From positions 85,496,176 to 85,560,175 of the forward strand of contig OX415253.1 in assembly GCA_948329865.1 (NCBI GenBank): a stretch of 64,000 nt of DNA, read 5' to 3'. Made by a program: the position numbers and the translations under genes. The notes below the pieces were generated by a model. It was given only the letters and a program-made list of their open reading frames with translations, was not told the origin of the DNA and made no database searches. Positions 1 to 9,859 of this stretch are shown here, piece by piece. Within the stretch, counting starts at the first letter, position 1. Each line of letters opens with the position of its first letter. The DNA comes from Linaria vulgaris (taxonomy: Eukaryota > Streptophyta > Magnoliopsida > Lamiales > Plantaginaceae).

Positions 1-3000
1 TATGACTTAATGGGTAAACTGAGGTCGATCAAGCACTATCTTCTTCTGGATCAGGTATGTCTAGTTTCATGTTTTGAGTTAGATAGGTTAAGTCACATGT
101 CGTTGTGAGCTTTTTGATAGTTGAGCCACTAGAGAACTTGGCAAGTCTTTTTCTTATTAACGTTACAACTGACACGTCAAACATGGTCAGACCTAAAGCA
201 TTTTTTGAGTCAACTTTTCATCTATGGTTCAGTGAGGCTACCGGGTAAGAGGTTGTATTGGTGATTGCAGACTGCACCTCATAATCATGTTCCTATCTTC
301 AGGAGTGCATGGCTTGCATTCATTTGATACCAAATCCGTCCTTTTTCAACGAGTTTTACCTTTGTTTTCTTGTCTTGTTATTTAGTACTTGTTTAATAAA
401 CATTGCAGGGTGATTTTTTGGTCCACTTCATGGATATAGCTCGGGAAGAACTCTTGAAAAAACCAGATGAGATTTCTGTTGAGAAGTTACAGGTGTGTCA
501 GAAAAATATATTACATTGAAGGGGATATTGTGCTTCTGTTTTTACCCACCTGTCTCTCTTTGCCCTCTATATCTTAGAATTGACAAACGAAATTGTATAA
601 CCTGAAATTTGTTGATGTACGTGTTTTCGATGTTTTACTAGTCTCTTCTGGACCTGGCATTACGATCCACAGCAGCCGTCGCAGATCCTTGTCATGAAGA
701 TCTAACATGTTGCGTGGTTAGTGCCAAAATCTTATATAATTATACCCGTTTTACCTGAGGTGGTACTTACTCACAAACTTTACCATCTTGTTCCAGGAAA
801 GAAACACTCTGCTGAAAAGGTTGAGTACACTTAAAGATCTTCAAATCAGCCAGACTGTTACCAGCAGTAGTCTAGAAGAACATGTTAACATAACAGGCTT
901 GGAAACATTTTCATTGAATTTCAAGGTCTCCTTTTTTGTGGCAACTTGGTCTTTATTTCCATTTCCTCTCTCCTAGAGTTCCTCTATCGTATCTATGCTT
1001 TGGTAATATATGGTATATATTTATCGTAACCTCTATCAATGTGTTGCATCTTTGTCATAAAATTAATATTTGTTTGCCATCATTTGTGCTGAAGTCACTG
1101 GCAAATCAATGAAATATGATGTACATTATGACTTTGATAAATTATATTCAGTTAGTCAGTAGATGCTGGTGAAAGTTATTAGGGACGATAACCCGTTGTC
1201 TCTCATCTCCATAGCATAAGCTTTTAGATGAAGTGGTAACTCAATATGATATATGGTGATATATTCAGTCCAAGATGGTGTGTTTTTCTAGTTGCCATCT
1301 ATTTATTTCAATTTTCATGCTTTTAAGGTTTGGAAAATATATTATGGTATGCTCCTAAGGGGACTAGTTAATCTCACCTCCTAGTTTAAGCTTTTGGATG
1401 ATGTGGCTATTTGATGGGGGTAATGAACTTTTGATCGACCGAAGTGGTCCATCTGCTGAAATATGCAGTTTGTCCTTTGCATTAAAAAGAGACCATAAAA
1501 TTCATAATTTAGATCTGAAACTTCAAGTTTCTTTCAGACTATGCAAGTTGAGATCAATAGCAATTTTGATTCATCCAGTGGTTTAGTTATTGATGATATA
1601 TTATAGTAAGCCAATTCAACTGTTTTTGTAAAACGCTTCGTTTGTATTTCAGGTCCGATGGCCATTATCACTCGTGATATCAAGAAAAGCATTAACAAAA
1701 TACCAGCTGATATTTCAGTTTCTTTTTCGTTGCAAGCATGTGAATCGGCAACTTTGTGCAGCATGGCAGTTACATCAGGTACAAGGCTGGAAGTCTCTTA
1801 GCTGCTATAGCTAGTTTACTGATTTTCCTGCTGATGTGTATTTCAGGGTCTCCGCAGACTTGATATGCAAGGGATAGCAATTTCAGTCTCATCGTTGCTG
1901 TGTCGTAATATGCTTAAATTTATCAACAGCCTTCTTCATTATTTGACTTTTGAGGTAGGTTACAAATCTCGTGCTGTCAGCTGATATTTAACTTTCTTCT
2001 GCAATCAATAATGTGCTATTACCTAGCAATTACCTGTTACTATTATGATTTTATTTAATCTCAACAAACAATTTAGTAACTACATTGTTTTTATATTTGT
2101 ATGTACCTTTTTCCTTATCCGGATAAAACTGTGGCGCAAAAGCCATCTTAGGTTTCATGGTCATATTTGCTTTCAGGTTATTGAGCCGAATTGGCATGTG
2201 ATGCATAATAGACTTCAAAGTGCAAAGAGCATTGATGAGGTAAACAATAGGCTATTCATCATTACCTCTTGTGAACTGCTTAATATCTCAATTGAATGGA
2301 AGCTAGAAAAGTGATGGACCTTTTTTCTAGTTGCTTATGGATTTTGTCCTAATAGTGATGTATTTTCATTTCTAACAATTGGATGCAGGTTATACAATAC
2401 CATGACTTTTTTCTGGAGAAGTGTTTGAGGGAGTGTTTGCTCCTTTCGCCTGTTCTTCTCAAGGTTTGTTTCATGTCTCATTACTGGCATGCACTCTGAG
2501 ACAAATTATCACATTAAGCTTGATGCGTAGTGACTGTCATTTTGGTTATAGCAGCGCAAAATGTTCAAATTTCCGCGCAAACATTTTTTCGAGTTTTCAT
2601 GTATGGGTCATGAGAGATATTTTAAGGTTCAAGGATGCTAGACTGGAAGTAGTAGTCTGCAACTTATCAAAAAAAAAAAGTAGTAGTCTGCATTTGTTTC
2701 TTGTATTTGCACAAGCAACTTCCCGAGGTAAAGATAGCTGTTTATCAAATAGTTTTGTTTGTTTTGACCATCTTATAACAAGTGTTCCTTGAATTACAAC
2801 TCAACAGTATCGTTTGGTGACTATTCATAGACAATGACCTTGTTTCTGCAGAAGCTGGAGAAAATGAAACTGATATGCCTTCAGTATGCAGCGGCTGCTC
2901 AATGGCTGGTTACTTATTCAGTCGACCCTCCAAAGACTGGCGATCCACATATAAATAAGTACTCGCAGTTGAAACTAAGGACCCGTTCTCAAGCTAAGAA

Positions 3001-3253
3001 AGTAGCACCTGAAAATGCAACGGTTATTGAGTCTATATTGTACGTTCAAACTGTTTCCATCCAAACATCTTCTTCCTTTTTTGTGTCCCAGTATGTGAAT
3101 TTTTGCTGAGATGCCATGATAATGTGCAGGAAATTTGAGAGGGAATTTACCAGTGAGCTTCAAAGTCTAGGACCAATACTGAGCAGCAGCTCCCGTGCAG
3201 AGCCATACTTAACTCATCTTGCTCAGTGGCTACTAGGCGTTGGAAGAGACTAA
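1..3253 (+). CDS. GCP2: Gamma-tubulin complex component 2 (GCP2/SPC97 family), 3' part
   Basis: The window opens inside an exon. Exons read by eye: 1-54, 409-492, 642-716, 797-925, 1653-1778, 1847-1954, 2177-2239, 2389-2463, 2852-3039 and 3130-3253 (TAA). Joined in one frame they give the C-terminal part of a Spc97/Spc98 (GCP) protein. Seen: the stretches LMGKLRSIKHYLLLDQGDFL, HFMDIAREEL, LRRLDMQGIAIS and FINSLLHYLTFEVIEPNW, which are hallmarks of the GCP GRIP2 half. Known: GCP2 pairs with GCP3 in the gamma-tubulin small complex that nucleates microtubules at the plant cortex, nuclear envelope and spindle. The protein ends GVGRD, about 14 codons after a Ser-rich stretch. No frame break was seen. 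The 5' part lies outside the window. GCP2 rather than GCP3 is chosen from recalled similarity to Arabidopsis At5g17410. Confidence 0.88.
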
Positions 3254-4126
3254 GAAGTCACAGCTTATGGCATTTGTATATATCACTGTATTTGTATTGC
3301 TTGTGAGAGGATTGCTCTGTTGAACCGTACAAGTGGAAGAGCTCTTTAGGTGAAGTATATTTTTTATTTCCTTTTGTACAATGCATGGTTTGTTACAGAT
3401 GGAGTGAAAGAGCTGTTTGCTGAACAATTTTATTATTTTTGTCCAGAACTGAAGTTATGAGAAAAGACAAAGCTATTGCTGTATATTCTTTTCACAAGCA
3501 CAGCAATGCACAGCGCTTTTACGAGATTCTTACATAGTTCGGAAACTTACTTGCATATTTCTTTTGACACCAATGGTCGTGAAAAAGGACTTAATTAAAA
3601 ATGATAATGATACCCTTTAGTGTAAGTAAAACTAAATTAAAAACCAAAACTACAACAATATTCAAGGCCACATATACGCCTATGGGTCTGCATTATAACG
3701 TCAATATAATGTGTTACAAAAACCTCATAAAATTGGTAAGTGAACTTTTGCTTAAAGGTGAGAAGTATTGTCCAAGCTGCTTTGAGGTTTTATATAATTT
3801 GTTCAGAGAAATTTAAAATAAAAGTCGAGAATTTAATTATTAGCAACACTTCGGAGCAAACAAAATACTATAACAAAATCAAGTCAAAACATGTCGCAAG
3901 TGCATCAACATTTAGTTACATAAGATATAAGCAGTGGCTACTTTGTACATAAATGATGAATATGAAACGAAATTTAATTCTAAGCATTTAATCCCATCAG
4001 CATTGGACTAAAGTCATATTCTTCTTATTCAATATTTCGTTCTTGAAACTGCCTGCCATTTATGACGCATTACATTCTTTTAAGTTACATCTAAACTCTT
4101 AATAAATACAAGTCTCTTCTTACTAC
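3254..4126. other. Intergenic: GCP2 3' UTR and upstream region of the peptide gene
   Basis: AT-rich sequence between the GCP2 stop and the TATA-like box of the next gene. The first 200-300 bases are probably the GCP2 3' UTR. No gene, repeat or structural RNA was recognised. Short open frames here have no gene-like composition. Confidence 0.5.
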
Positions 4127-4133
4127 TATAAAA
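4127..4133 (+). promoter_or_regulatory. TATA-like box of the small secreted protein gene
   Basis: The sequence TATAAAA lies 83 bases before the preferred ATG at 4216. That leaves room for a transcription start near 4160 and a short leader. Assigned only from sequence and spacing. Confidence 0.45.
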
Positions 4134-4215
4134 TGATCTCAATGCTTCTAATATTTGACACAAGAAACCAAAAGTCTTTTACGTGCAATACCTAGAACAA
4201 AACATAAAAGGCATT

Positions 4216-4566
4216 ATGGGTAGAACCAGAACTAAGATCAACGCTTACATTTTGATTCTGATGGTGCTTGCCCTGGTCATGGCAAGTAACGCAGCACGCC
4301 GCCTCCTAGAAGATGGTATGATGGAGGTATATCTGGATCAGGATTCGGACTTTAATCCAGAGTCCTTGGAAGATTACCTTGAGATTGGCGATATAGACTT
4401 AGGCCCACAGCCTTCGGAGGACTTTTTTCCGGATTCGAGTTCAATGCCATTTGAGGACTACTACGGCGATGTAAACGTAAGTCCACAGCCATCACAAGAT
4501 TATTTTCCAGACTTCAGCCCCCAGCAATCGGAGGATTACTTGGAGGCCCTAGGCGAAGAATACTAG
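4216..4566 (+). CDS. Small secreted acidic protein with repeated Asp/Glu-Tyr motifs; putative peptide-hormone precursor
   Basis: Single-exon frame of 116 aa. The ATG at 4216 is preferred over an in-frame ATG at 4183 because the protein then begins with a basic n-region (MGRTRTK) and a hydrophobic core (YILILMVLALVMA), with likely cleavage after SNA. The mature part is rich in Asp, Glu, Pro and Ser and nearly lacks basic residues after an early RR. It carries staggered repeats of the form (P-Q-P/Q-S)-E/Q-D-F/Y: SEDFFPD, FEDYYGD, SQDYFPD, SEDYLEA, plus LEDYLEI and a final GEEY. Known: plant tyrosylprotein sulfotransferase favours Tyr after Asp with nearby acidic residues, as in PSK, PSY, RGF and CIF peptides. 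Inference: an apoplastic sulfated peptide precursor or acidic cell-wall protein. It matches no family I can name. Confidence 0.65.
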   Translation: MGRTRTKINAYILILMVLALVMASNAARRLLEDGMMEVYLDQDSDFNPESLEDYLEIGDIDLGPQPSEDFFPDSSSMPFEDYYGDVNVSPQPSQDYFPDFSPQQSEDYLEALGEEY

Positions 4567-5154
4567 CGCCAAGAACTGCCACTTGACTTGCTTGCACCTT
4601 AAAGTACTTAGTGATCATAAGTCCAGTGGGTAATGGTTGAGATATGATTCTTCTCTAAATCGAGTCTACATAAAAAAAAAAAAAAAGCAGGGTCAAAGTT
4701 TTTCTTTATCATAATTGTAGTAGATTTTGAATACAGGGTATGTATGTGAATCAACAGCGACATGTCTTGTTAAATAATTTGCAGATAGTTGATTGTCAAT
4801 CTGGGGAACATTATCATTTATTTCTCTTAGTAGGCAAATTTGGAATTTGATAAGCACACTTCTGGTTCATTAAGTTTTACTAATCAAATCAATATGCATA
4901 TATGTATTTATATATATAGATCCACACATACATATGTGTAAAAATACTATGGTCAAATCGGAGATTATATCAGGTTTAAAAATAGCAGGCACTAAATCAC
5001 AGGGCGAACATAGAAATATGAATGAAACATGACTCTTGCACACTTCATGTTAATGCCTATTACCAATTCGATAGCATAGCATTCATTAATCCAAACACAA
5101 GTTTTTGATAATAAAATGAAGTACCTCAATAGATACAAGAAATGTCGAAGATCT
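4567..5154. other. Intergenic between the peptide gene and the PPR gene (convergent 3' ends)
   Basis: AT-rich, with an A-tract near 4671-4686 and a TATATA run near 4903-4918. The region holds the 3' UTRs of two converging genes. Nothing else was recognised. Confidence 0.5.
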
Positions 5155-7575
5155 TCAGGCGGGGTTATCTGTTTTAGCGTGGAAAATTGAAGCTTTCTGG
5201 TATCTTAGTTTCTCAATCTCCTTCTCCAGAAAATCAAGAGTCGTGTCAGTCACATGGTTCGGCGCACATCCAGCATCCAACATCATCCTTAAGAACTTGT
5301 ACGCATCCTTTAGTCGACCTGCCTTACTGTGCACTTCAATGAGGGTATTGTAAGTGACAACATCTGGATTTATCCCACTCGCCTTCATCTGTTCAAATAG
5401 CTTGTTTGCCTCATCAAGTCGACCAGCCTTCCCAAGGGCATTGATCAAGGTATTGTACATCACAATGTCAAGATAACCACCTTCTTTCATTAGATTTTCA
5501 AGAACAGCATTGGCAAGATCTGCCCTTCCCATCTTTCCGAAGCCTTGAATTATCACGTTGTATGTTGCTATATCTGCTGGATAAACTGTCTCGCCCATAG
5601 TCTGCAGAACTCCCCAAGCCTCCTTGAAGTACCCCTTCTTGACAAATGCACTCATAATGGAATTGTAAGTGTAACTGACAGGGTCGACTCCCATGTCGGT
5701 GAAAATCTCGAATAACTTACAAGCCAAACTCAGTTTTCCTTTGGCCAAAAATATAGATAGATAGGTATTCACCATATCAATATCGAAAGTATCTTCACCT
5801 TTAGCCATAACTCGAACCCCTCTAGAAAGTGAGAGTGATTGCGAAGAATGACTACCCGAGGCGAACTGTTTTGCTAGAAGATCCATGTATGGAGAAGATG
5901 ACCACTCATCTGTTTCATCAGATAGTTGCTTGACATCTTCTTCACCGGGACTATCACTCTTCATATTCATGATTTTTAAAATCTCAGAAAGATCACTTAT
6001 GGATGGAAACATGGGTGTTAAGTCTCTCCTTTTGCTATGATGATCTTTCATTGAACTCTCCATTGTCGATTTCCACTTAAGAAGAGCCGGAACCAGATTC
6101 CCGTCTCTAATGTGCTTCATGAGTCGCTCTGTCGAACCCCACTGACCCCGCCTATAAAACACAATCAATAATGAAGTAACAGTAACCAAGTCAACTACAA
6201 AACCTCGGGCCTCCATCTCTTCTACCAACTGCAATGCTTCTTCGAGCTGATTCTCTCGGCAAAGCTGCAAGATAACAATGCTGTAAGTGACCCCATCGAC
6301 AAAATCATTACTTTTTTTCTTCAAGTCACAAAACATAGTATACGCAGCTTCTGCCCTTCCATTCTTATACAATCCATCGATCAATATGTTATATGTCCAG
6401 CATGAAGCCCTGACACTACCATCATCAGCCATTTTCTCAAACAGATTGCAAGCTTCTGTTAGCTTCCTTGACTTGAGCAAACCGTCGAGGAGGGAGTTAT
6501 AAACAAGGGTATTTGCACGTATACCATTATACTGCATCTCATTAAAGATTTTCATTGCATCATTAATTCTGTAAGACTTGGAACAACCCTGAATTAGTAT
6601 TCGATAAGTGAATAAGTCCGGTTCGTGACCCGATGATCCTTTCAGTTCATCCCAGACAATAAGTGCATCCTTCACCTTCCCAAGCAAGCAAAGCACGTGA
6701 ATGAGGCTGTTATAGGTACATAAATCAGGACAGAAAGAGCCACTCTTTTCCTTCATCTCTTTAAACAGGCTTAACGCTGTCGCTAAGTCACCCCAACATC
6801 CAAATGTATGAATACATATGTTATAACCCCATCTATCCAGCGGATAAAGCTTAGTTTCACGAAGTTTAGCAAAAACTTGCCTAAACTCATCTTTCTTGCC
6901 CGCCTTCTTGAGACCAACAAGCAACTCATTACAAGCAATGGCATCGGGAATCGCAACGCGACCACCCCCAACTACATTGGTGGAAAATTCCAAGAGCTTG
7001 TTAAAAATCGAGAAGGCTATCGAAACCTGATCCTTCCTCACAAGAGCAACAACAACAGAGCTGTACACATCCAGGCTCAGGCAGGTGGTACTAGTCAAAT
7101 CCCGCTCAACACAATCCAACACCTCCAGCGCAGAATCAAAATTGCCAGACTTAATAAACGCATCGAGAATCAGTTTAAAAGTAACCGAATCCAGCGCCAC
7201 CCCGTCACGCTTCATGGAGGCAACCAACTCAAATATATCGTCGTGGTGCACGTGGGGGAGGCGACACACGGTCCTAAACATCTGGGAGTAGGTATCCGCG
7301 GAATGCTTGAAGTCGGGCCTACGAGAGCACCACCAGAAGAAATCCAGCTTCTTGGACGCATCGAGGGAATTGCGGTGGAGGAGTTGAAGCACGAGATTCT
7401 CCGACAAGGGAATGGCGTCGCCATCCTTCTCGAGATAGTGAATTCCACCGGGTTTCGACAGAGCTTTGGCAATGGATGCTACAACTAAGAGGTCACCAAG
7501 CTTGTTTGCTGCTGCTGCTGCCACTTTAGTAGTTACATTTGTTGTTATGAATCTAAAACTCTGGCCATGTTGCAT
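5155..7575 (-). CDS. P-class pentatricopeptide repeat protein, At4g01570-like
   Basis: Intronless frame of 806 aa, start ATG at 7575. The N-terminus (MQHGQSFRFITTN, then Thr/Ala/Lys-rich) fits an organelle transit peptide; mitochondrion or plastid cannot be decided. From about residue 125 to the end it is built of roughly 35-residue PPR helical pairs, for example WTYNILIDGLYKNGRAEAAY, ATYNVIIQGFGKMGRADLAN and DVVTYNTLIEVHSKAGRLKD. A low-homology spacer at about residues 500-600 splits the repeats into two blocks. No E or DYW editing domain follows. Known: P-class PPRs bind specific organellar RNAs and act in stability, splicing or translation. The length is close to the 805 aa I recall for At4g01570, so orthology is likely but rests on memory. 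Target RNA is unknown. Confidence 0.9.
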   Translation of the reverse strand: MQHGQSFRFITTNVTTKVAAAAANKLGDLLVVASIAKALSKPGGIHYLEKDGDAIPLSENLVLQLLHRNSLDASKKLDFFWWCSRRPDFKHSADTYSQMFRTVCRLPHVHHDDIFELVASMKRDGVALDSVTFKLILDAFIKSGNFDSALEVLDCVERDLTSTTCLSLDVYSSVVVALVRKDQVSIAFSIFNKLLEFSTNVVGGGRVAIPDAIACNELLVGLKKAGKKDEFRQVFAKLRETKLYPLDRWGYNICIHTFGCWGDLATALSLFKEMKEKSGSFCPDLCTYNSLIHVLCLLGKVKDALIVWDELKGSSGHEPDLFTYRILIQGCSKSYRINDAMKIFNEMQYNGIRANTLVYNSLLDGLLKSRKLTEACNLFEKMADDGSVRASCWTYNILIDGLYKNGRAEAAYTMFCDLKKKSNDFVDGVTYSIVILQLCRENQLEEALQLVEEMEARGFVVDLVTVTSLLIVFYRRGQWGSTERLMKHIRDGNLVPALLKWKSTMESSMKDHHSKRRDLTPMFPSISDLSEILKIMNMKSDSPGEEDVKQLSDETDEWSSSPYMDLLAKQFASGSHSSQSLSLSRGVRVMAKGEDTFDIDMVNTYLSIFLAKGKLSLACKLFEIFTDMGVDPVSYTYNSIMSAFVKKGYFKEAWGVLQTMGETVYPADIATYNVIIQGFGKMGRADLANAVLENLMKEGGYLDIVMYNTLINALGKAGRLDEANKLFEQMKASGINPDVVTYNTLIEVHSKAGRLKDAYKFLRMMLDAGCAPNHVTDTTLDFLEKEIEKLRYQKASIFHAKTDNPA

Positions 7576-8696
7576 TACTATTATCCTTAATTAATTATAG
7601 CAAAAGCACTAATCTTTCTTGAATCTGTGAAAGCAATAATTTGAAACTAAACCGCATAATCTTCAATCCCCTTTACTGAACTGAAATAGGCAAGATTCAA
7701 TTTTTCAGTTCGTTCAATAACTAATTGTTAGTAAAGATTGTTTTTTTTATCTGAAAAAAGTGTTTGTTATGTAACGGAAAATCTAACCTGCGGGCTGCGG
7801 CTGACGGACGGCGGTAGCTGGTTGGGAACGGTGGCTGGAGAGTTAGTGGCCAATTTTCATATATTATTTTTCACTTTAAAAAAAGGCTAATTATTTCCTC
7901 AAATTTTGGCTGGTGGAATTTTTCTTGAATTTGGATTTTTTTTTCAAGATGAAATGTTTAGTTTAACTAAGCCCTTTAATTGGAAAAATTATTTTATGTA
8001 AAAGTTGTCTCGGTGACGTGGTGCAACCGACGATCCAAATTTAATAAGCATCTAAGTTTTTAGAGAATATAATAAACAACTATCTCATTATCCATCCTAA
8101 CCGTGTATTAGTAGTGGTGTTGTATCACGTAAGCAATACATGATTGCACAAAAGAATAAACATACATGTTACTTAAACTTTTTTTTGTACAATAATAATA
8201 TAGTATAACGAGATTAGTACGGAGGAAATAACTTAACATTATATATGACAGTTTCTCTTTTAGAAAGGGTGCATAATTTTGCATAAAAAACTCAACATCA
8301 CATGTCATGTCAAGTTTTAAACGAAATATCATAATACTTCTAATTTTTGCTTAATAATATATTTTTTTCGAAGCAGCAACCTACTATATATAGCAAAATT
8401 AGCGAAGAGATGAGTTAAACGAAAAACCCAAGAGTAACACTTCCACTAGTTTTTTCTTCAATTTTCACAAATTTATTCATTCGTTACGCTTTTCTCAGAC
8501 TAAAACAGTATTCATGTCAAAATTTTATCATTTACATCACTCTCCACAAATATGACAAGAAAAATGCTTATATAATTCTCCTGAAAGATTCGTCGCAAAA
8601 ACAGATAATAAGTTGGGGGTTTGATGATTTTATCCTTAATTATAACATTTATTCATTAGACACCAGACCGTAAATGTTAACTTTTAAGGTTAAAAT
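7576..8696. other. Intergenic upstream of the PPR gene
   Basis: AT-rich DNA with the PPR promoter at its left end. A short GC-richer tract lies at about 7788-7850. No gene, tRNA or clear repeat was recognised. Confidence 0.5.
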
Positions 8697-8708
8697 AAGA
8701 TTGTGAAT

Positions 8709-8926
8709 AAGTTCAGGACTTGGGGTGGCTAAAGGCGCACATTGTTGGGTTTACATATTCGTTGTTTGAATGGTCTAATAACCTTGTGCATTGTCTTTAG
8801 TCGATTGCTTTCCGGTTCTGTTTATGGTGTTGTTCTTTGCACATTTTTTTATGCTTTAAGTTAGCTTGGTTCTTCCTTGTAAGAGGTGGGAGTTCCTCTT
8901 GTACTCCATTTTGCTTATAAAAAAAA
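8709..8926 (+). mobile_element. Short 5'-truncated retroposon (LINE 3' end) with target-site duplication
   Basis: A 218-bp insert ends in an A-tract (about 8919-8928) and is bounded by the direct repeat AAGATTGTGAAT at 8697-8708 and 8927-8938. The body is unlike the surrounding AT-rich DNA and ends with a 3' tail (GTACTCCATTTTGCTTATAAA) typical of a plant non-LTR retrotransposon. No RNA polymerase III B box was seen, so a LINE 3' fragment is favoured over a SINE. Confidence 0.65.
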
Positions 8927-8938
8927 AAGATTGTGAAT

Positions 8939-9859
8939 TATCATGATATTTCTATAGTTTGCTCAAATAGTGATGGTTCTTTTGTCACGTTAATACTTAT
9001 AAAGAACAGTTCATGCAAATAAGTAAATAACTGTTGACCACGAATATTTTCTTATCATATCAGCGTCACAAAACTAGCACAGGGAGAAAAGAATAAACGA
9101 ACAAAATTAAAACTAAAGATTAAAACTTTCACTAAGTTCTCTTAAGGTATAAAAAAAACTTCATCTGTTCGGCTACTCTTTTATTCCAACAATTCATAAG
9201 ATAGTTATTGAAGTCATATTACTACAAATTACAAAATCCAAAATTTAAATTAAAAAAATCCTGTTGGCTCCAGATACTTGTGTAGTGCCACAGCTGTATA
9301 TAATATAATGTTACATTGCCGGAGTAGGCCGGCTGAAGAAAAAAGAAAGTAAAAACTCTAAAAGATTTATATTAATTAATTAAATGCATGTCCAACCCAT
9401 AATTAATCTTGATTAAGTTTTGTCATAATTGTAGAGTGCTGAACAAATAATGATAAAGTGCTGTGAGTTGTTCTTTTTTGGGACAGCAACCGTTAGTGCT
9501 TTGGATTGGCGTCAATTCTAAGACAAGTCTGAATCATTAAAAACTATCATGTCAAACAGTTTCAAATCTTTCTCTTTTTTCCATTCTTTCAACTCTAACC
9601 ACCTCATTTCATTTTTACTTATAGATATAACACTATAATATCTTTATGCAGACAATACTGAATGTGGTGGTTGTATTAATTTGCAAGCAAGAGTTACTCA
9701 ATTGGGATGGAAAAAAATACCTATAAGGGATTTTTCTTGATAAATAATTTACTTACTTACAAGGTGTTGTGAGAAGTGAATCATCTGTGTTTCAAGAAAG
9801 TAACACAAAAGTAGTATACTACATACATATACTGTTTTCTTTGTGATAAAGAAGCAGCT
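8939..9859. other. Intergenic, promoter region of the LRR receptor kinase
   Basis: AT-rich sequence with no recognised gene or repeat. It should hold the promoter and leader of the receptor kinase that starts at 9860. Confidence 0.45.

Noticed and set aside
1398..1586. 62-codon ORF inside GCP2
   Set aside because: Falls in a GCP2 intron; flanking exons join correctly without it.
6808..7488. 226-codon plus-strand ORF opposite the PPR gene
   Set aside because: It is the antisense shadow of the PPR coding sequence and shows no domain.
8709..8926. SINE
   Set aside because: No recognisable A or B box; the tail matches the LINE pattern better.
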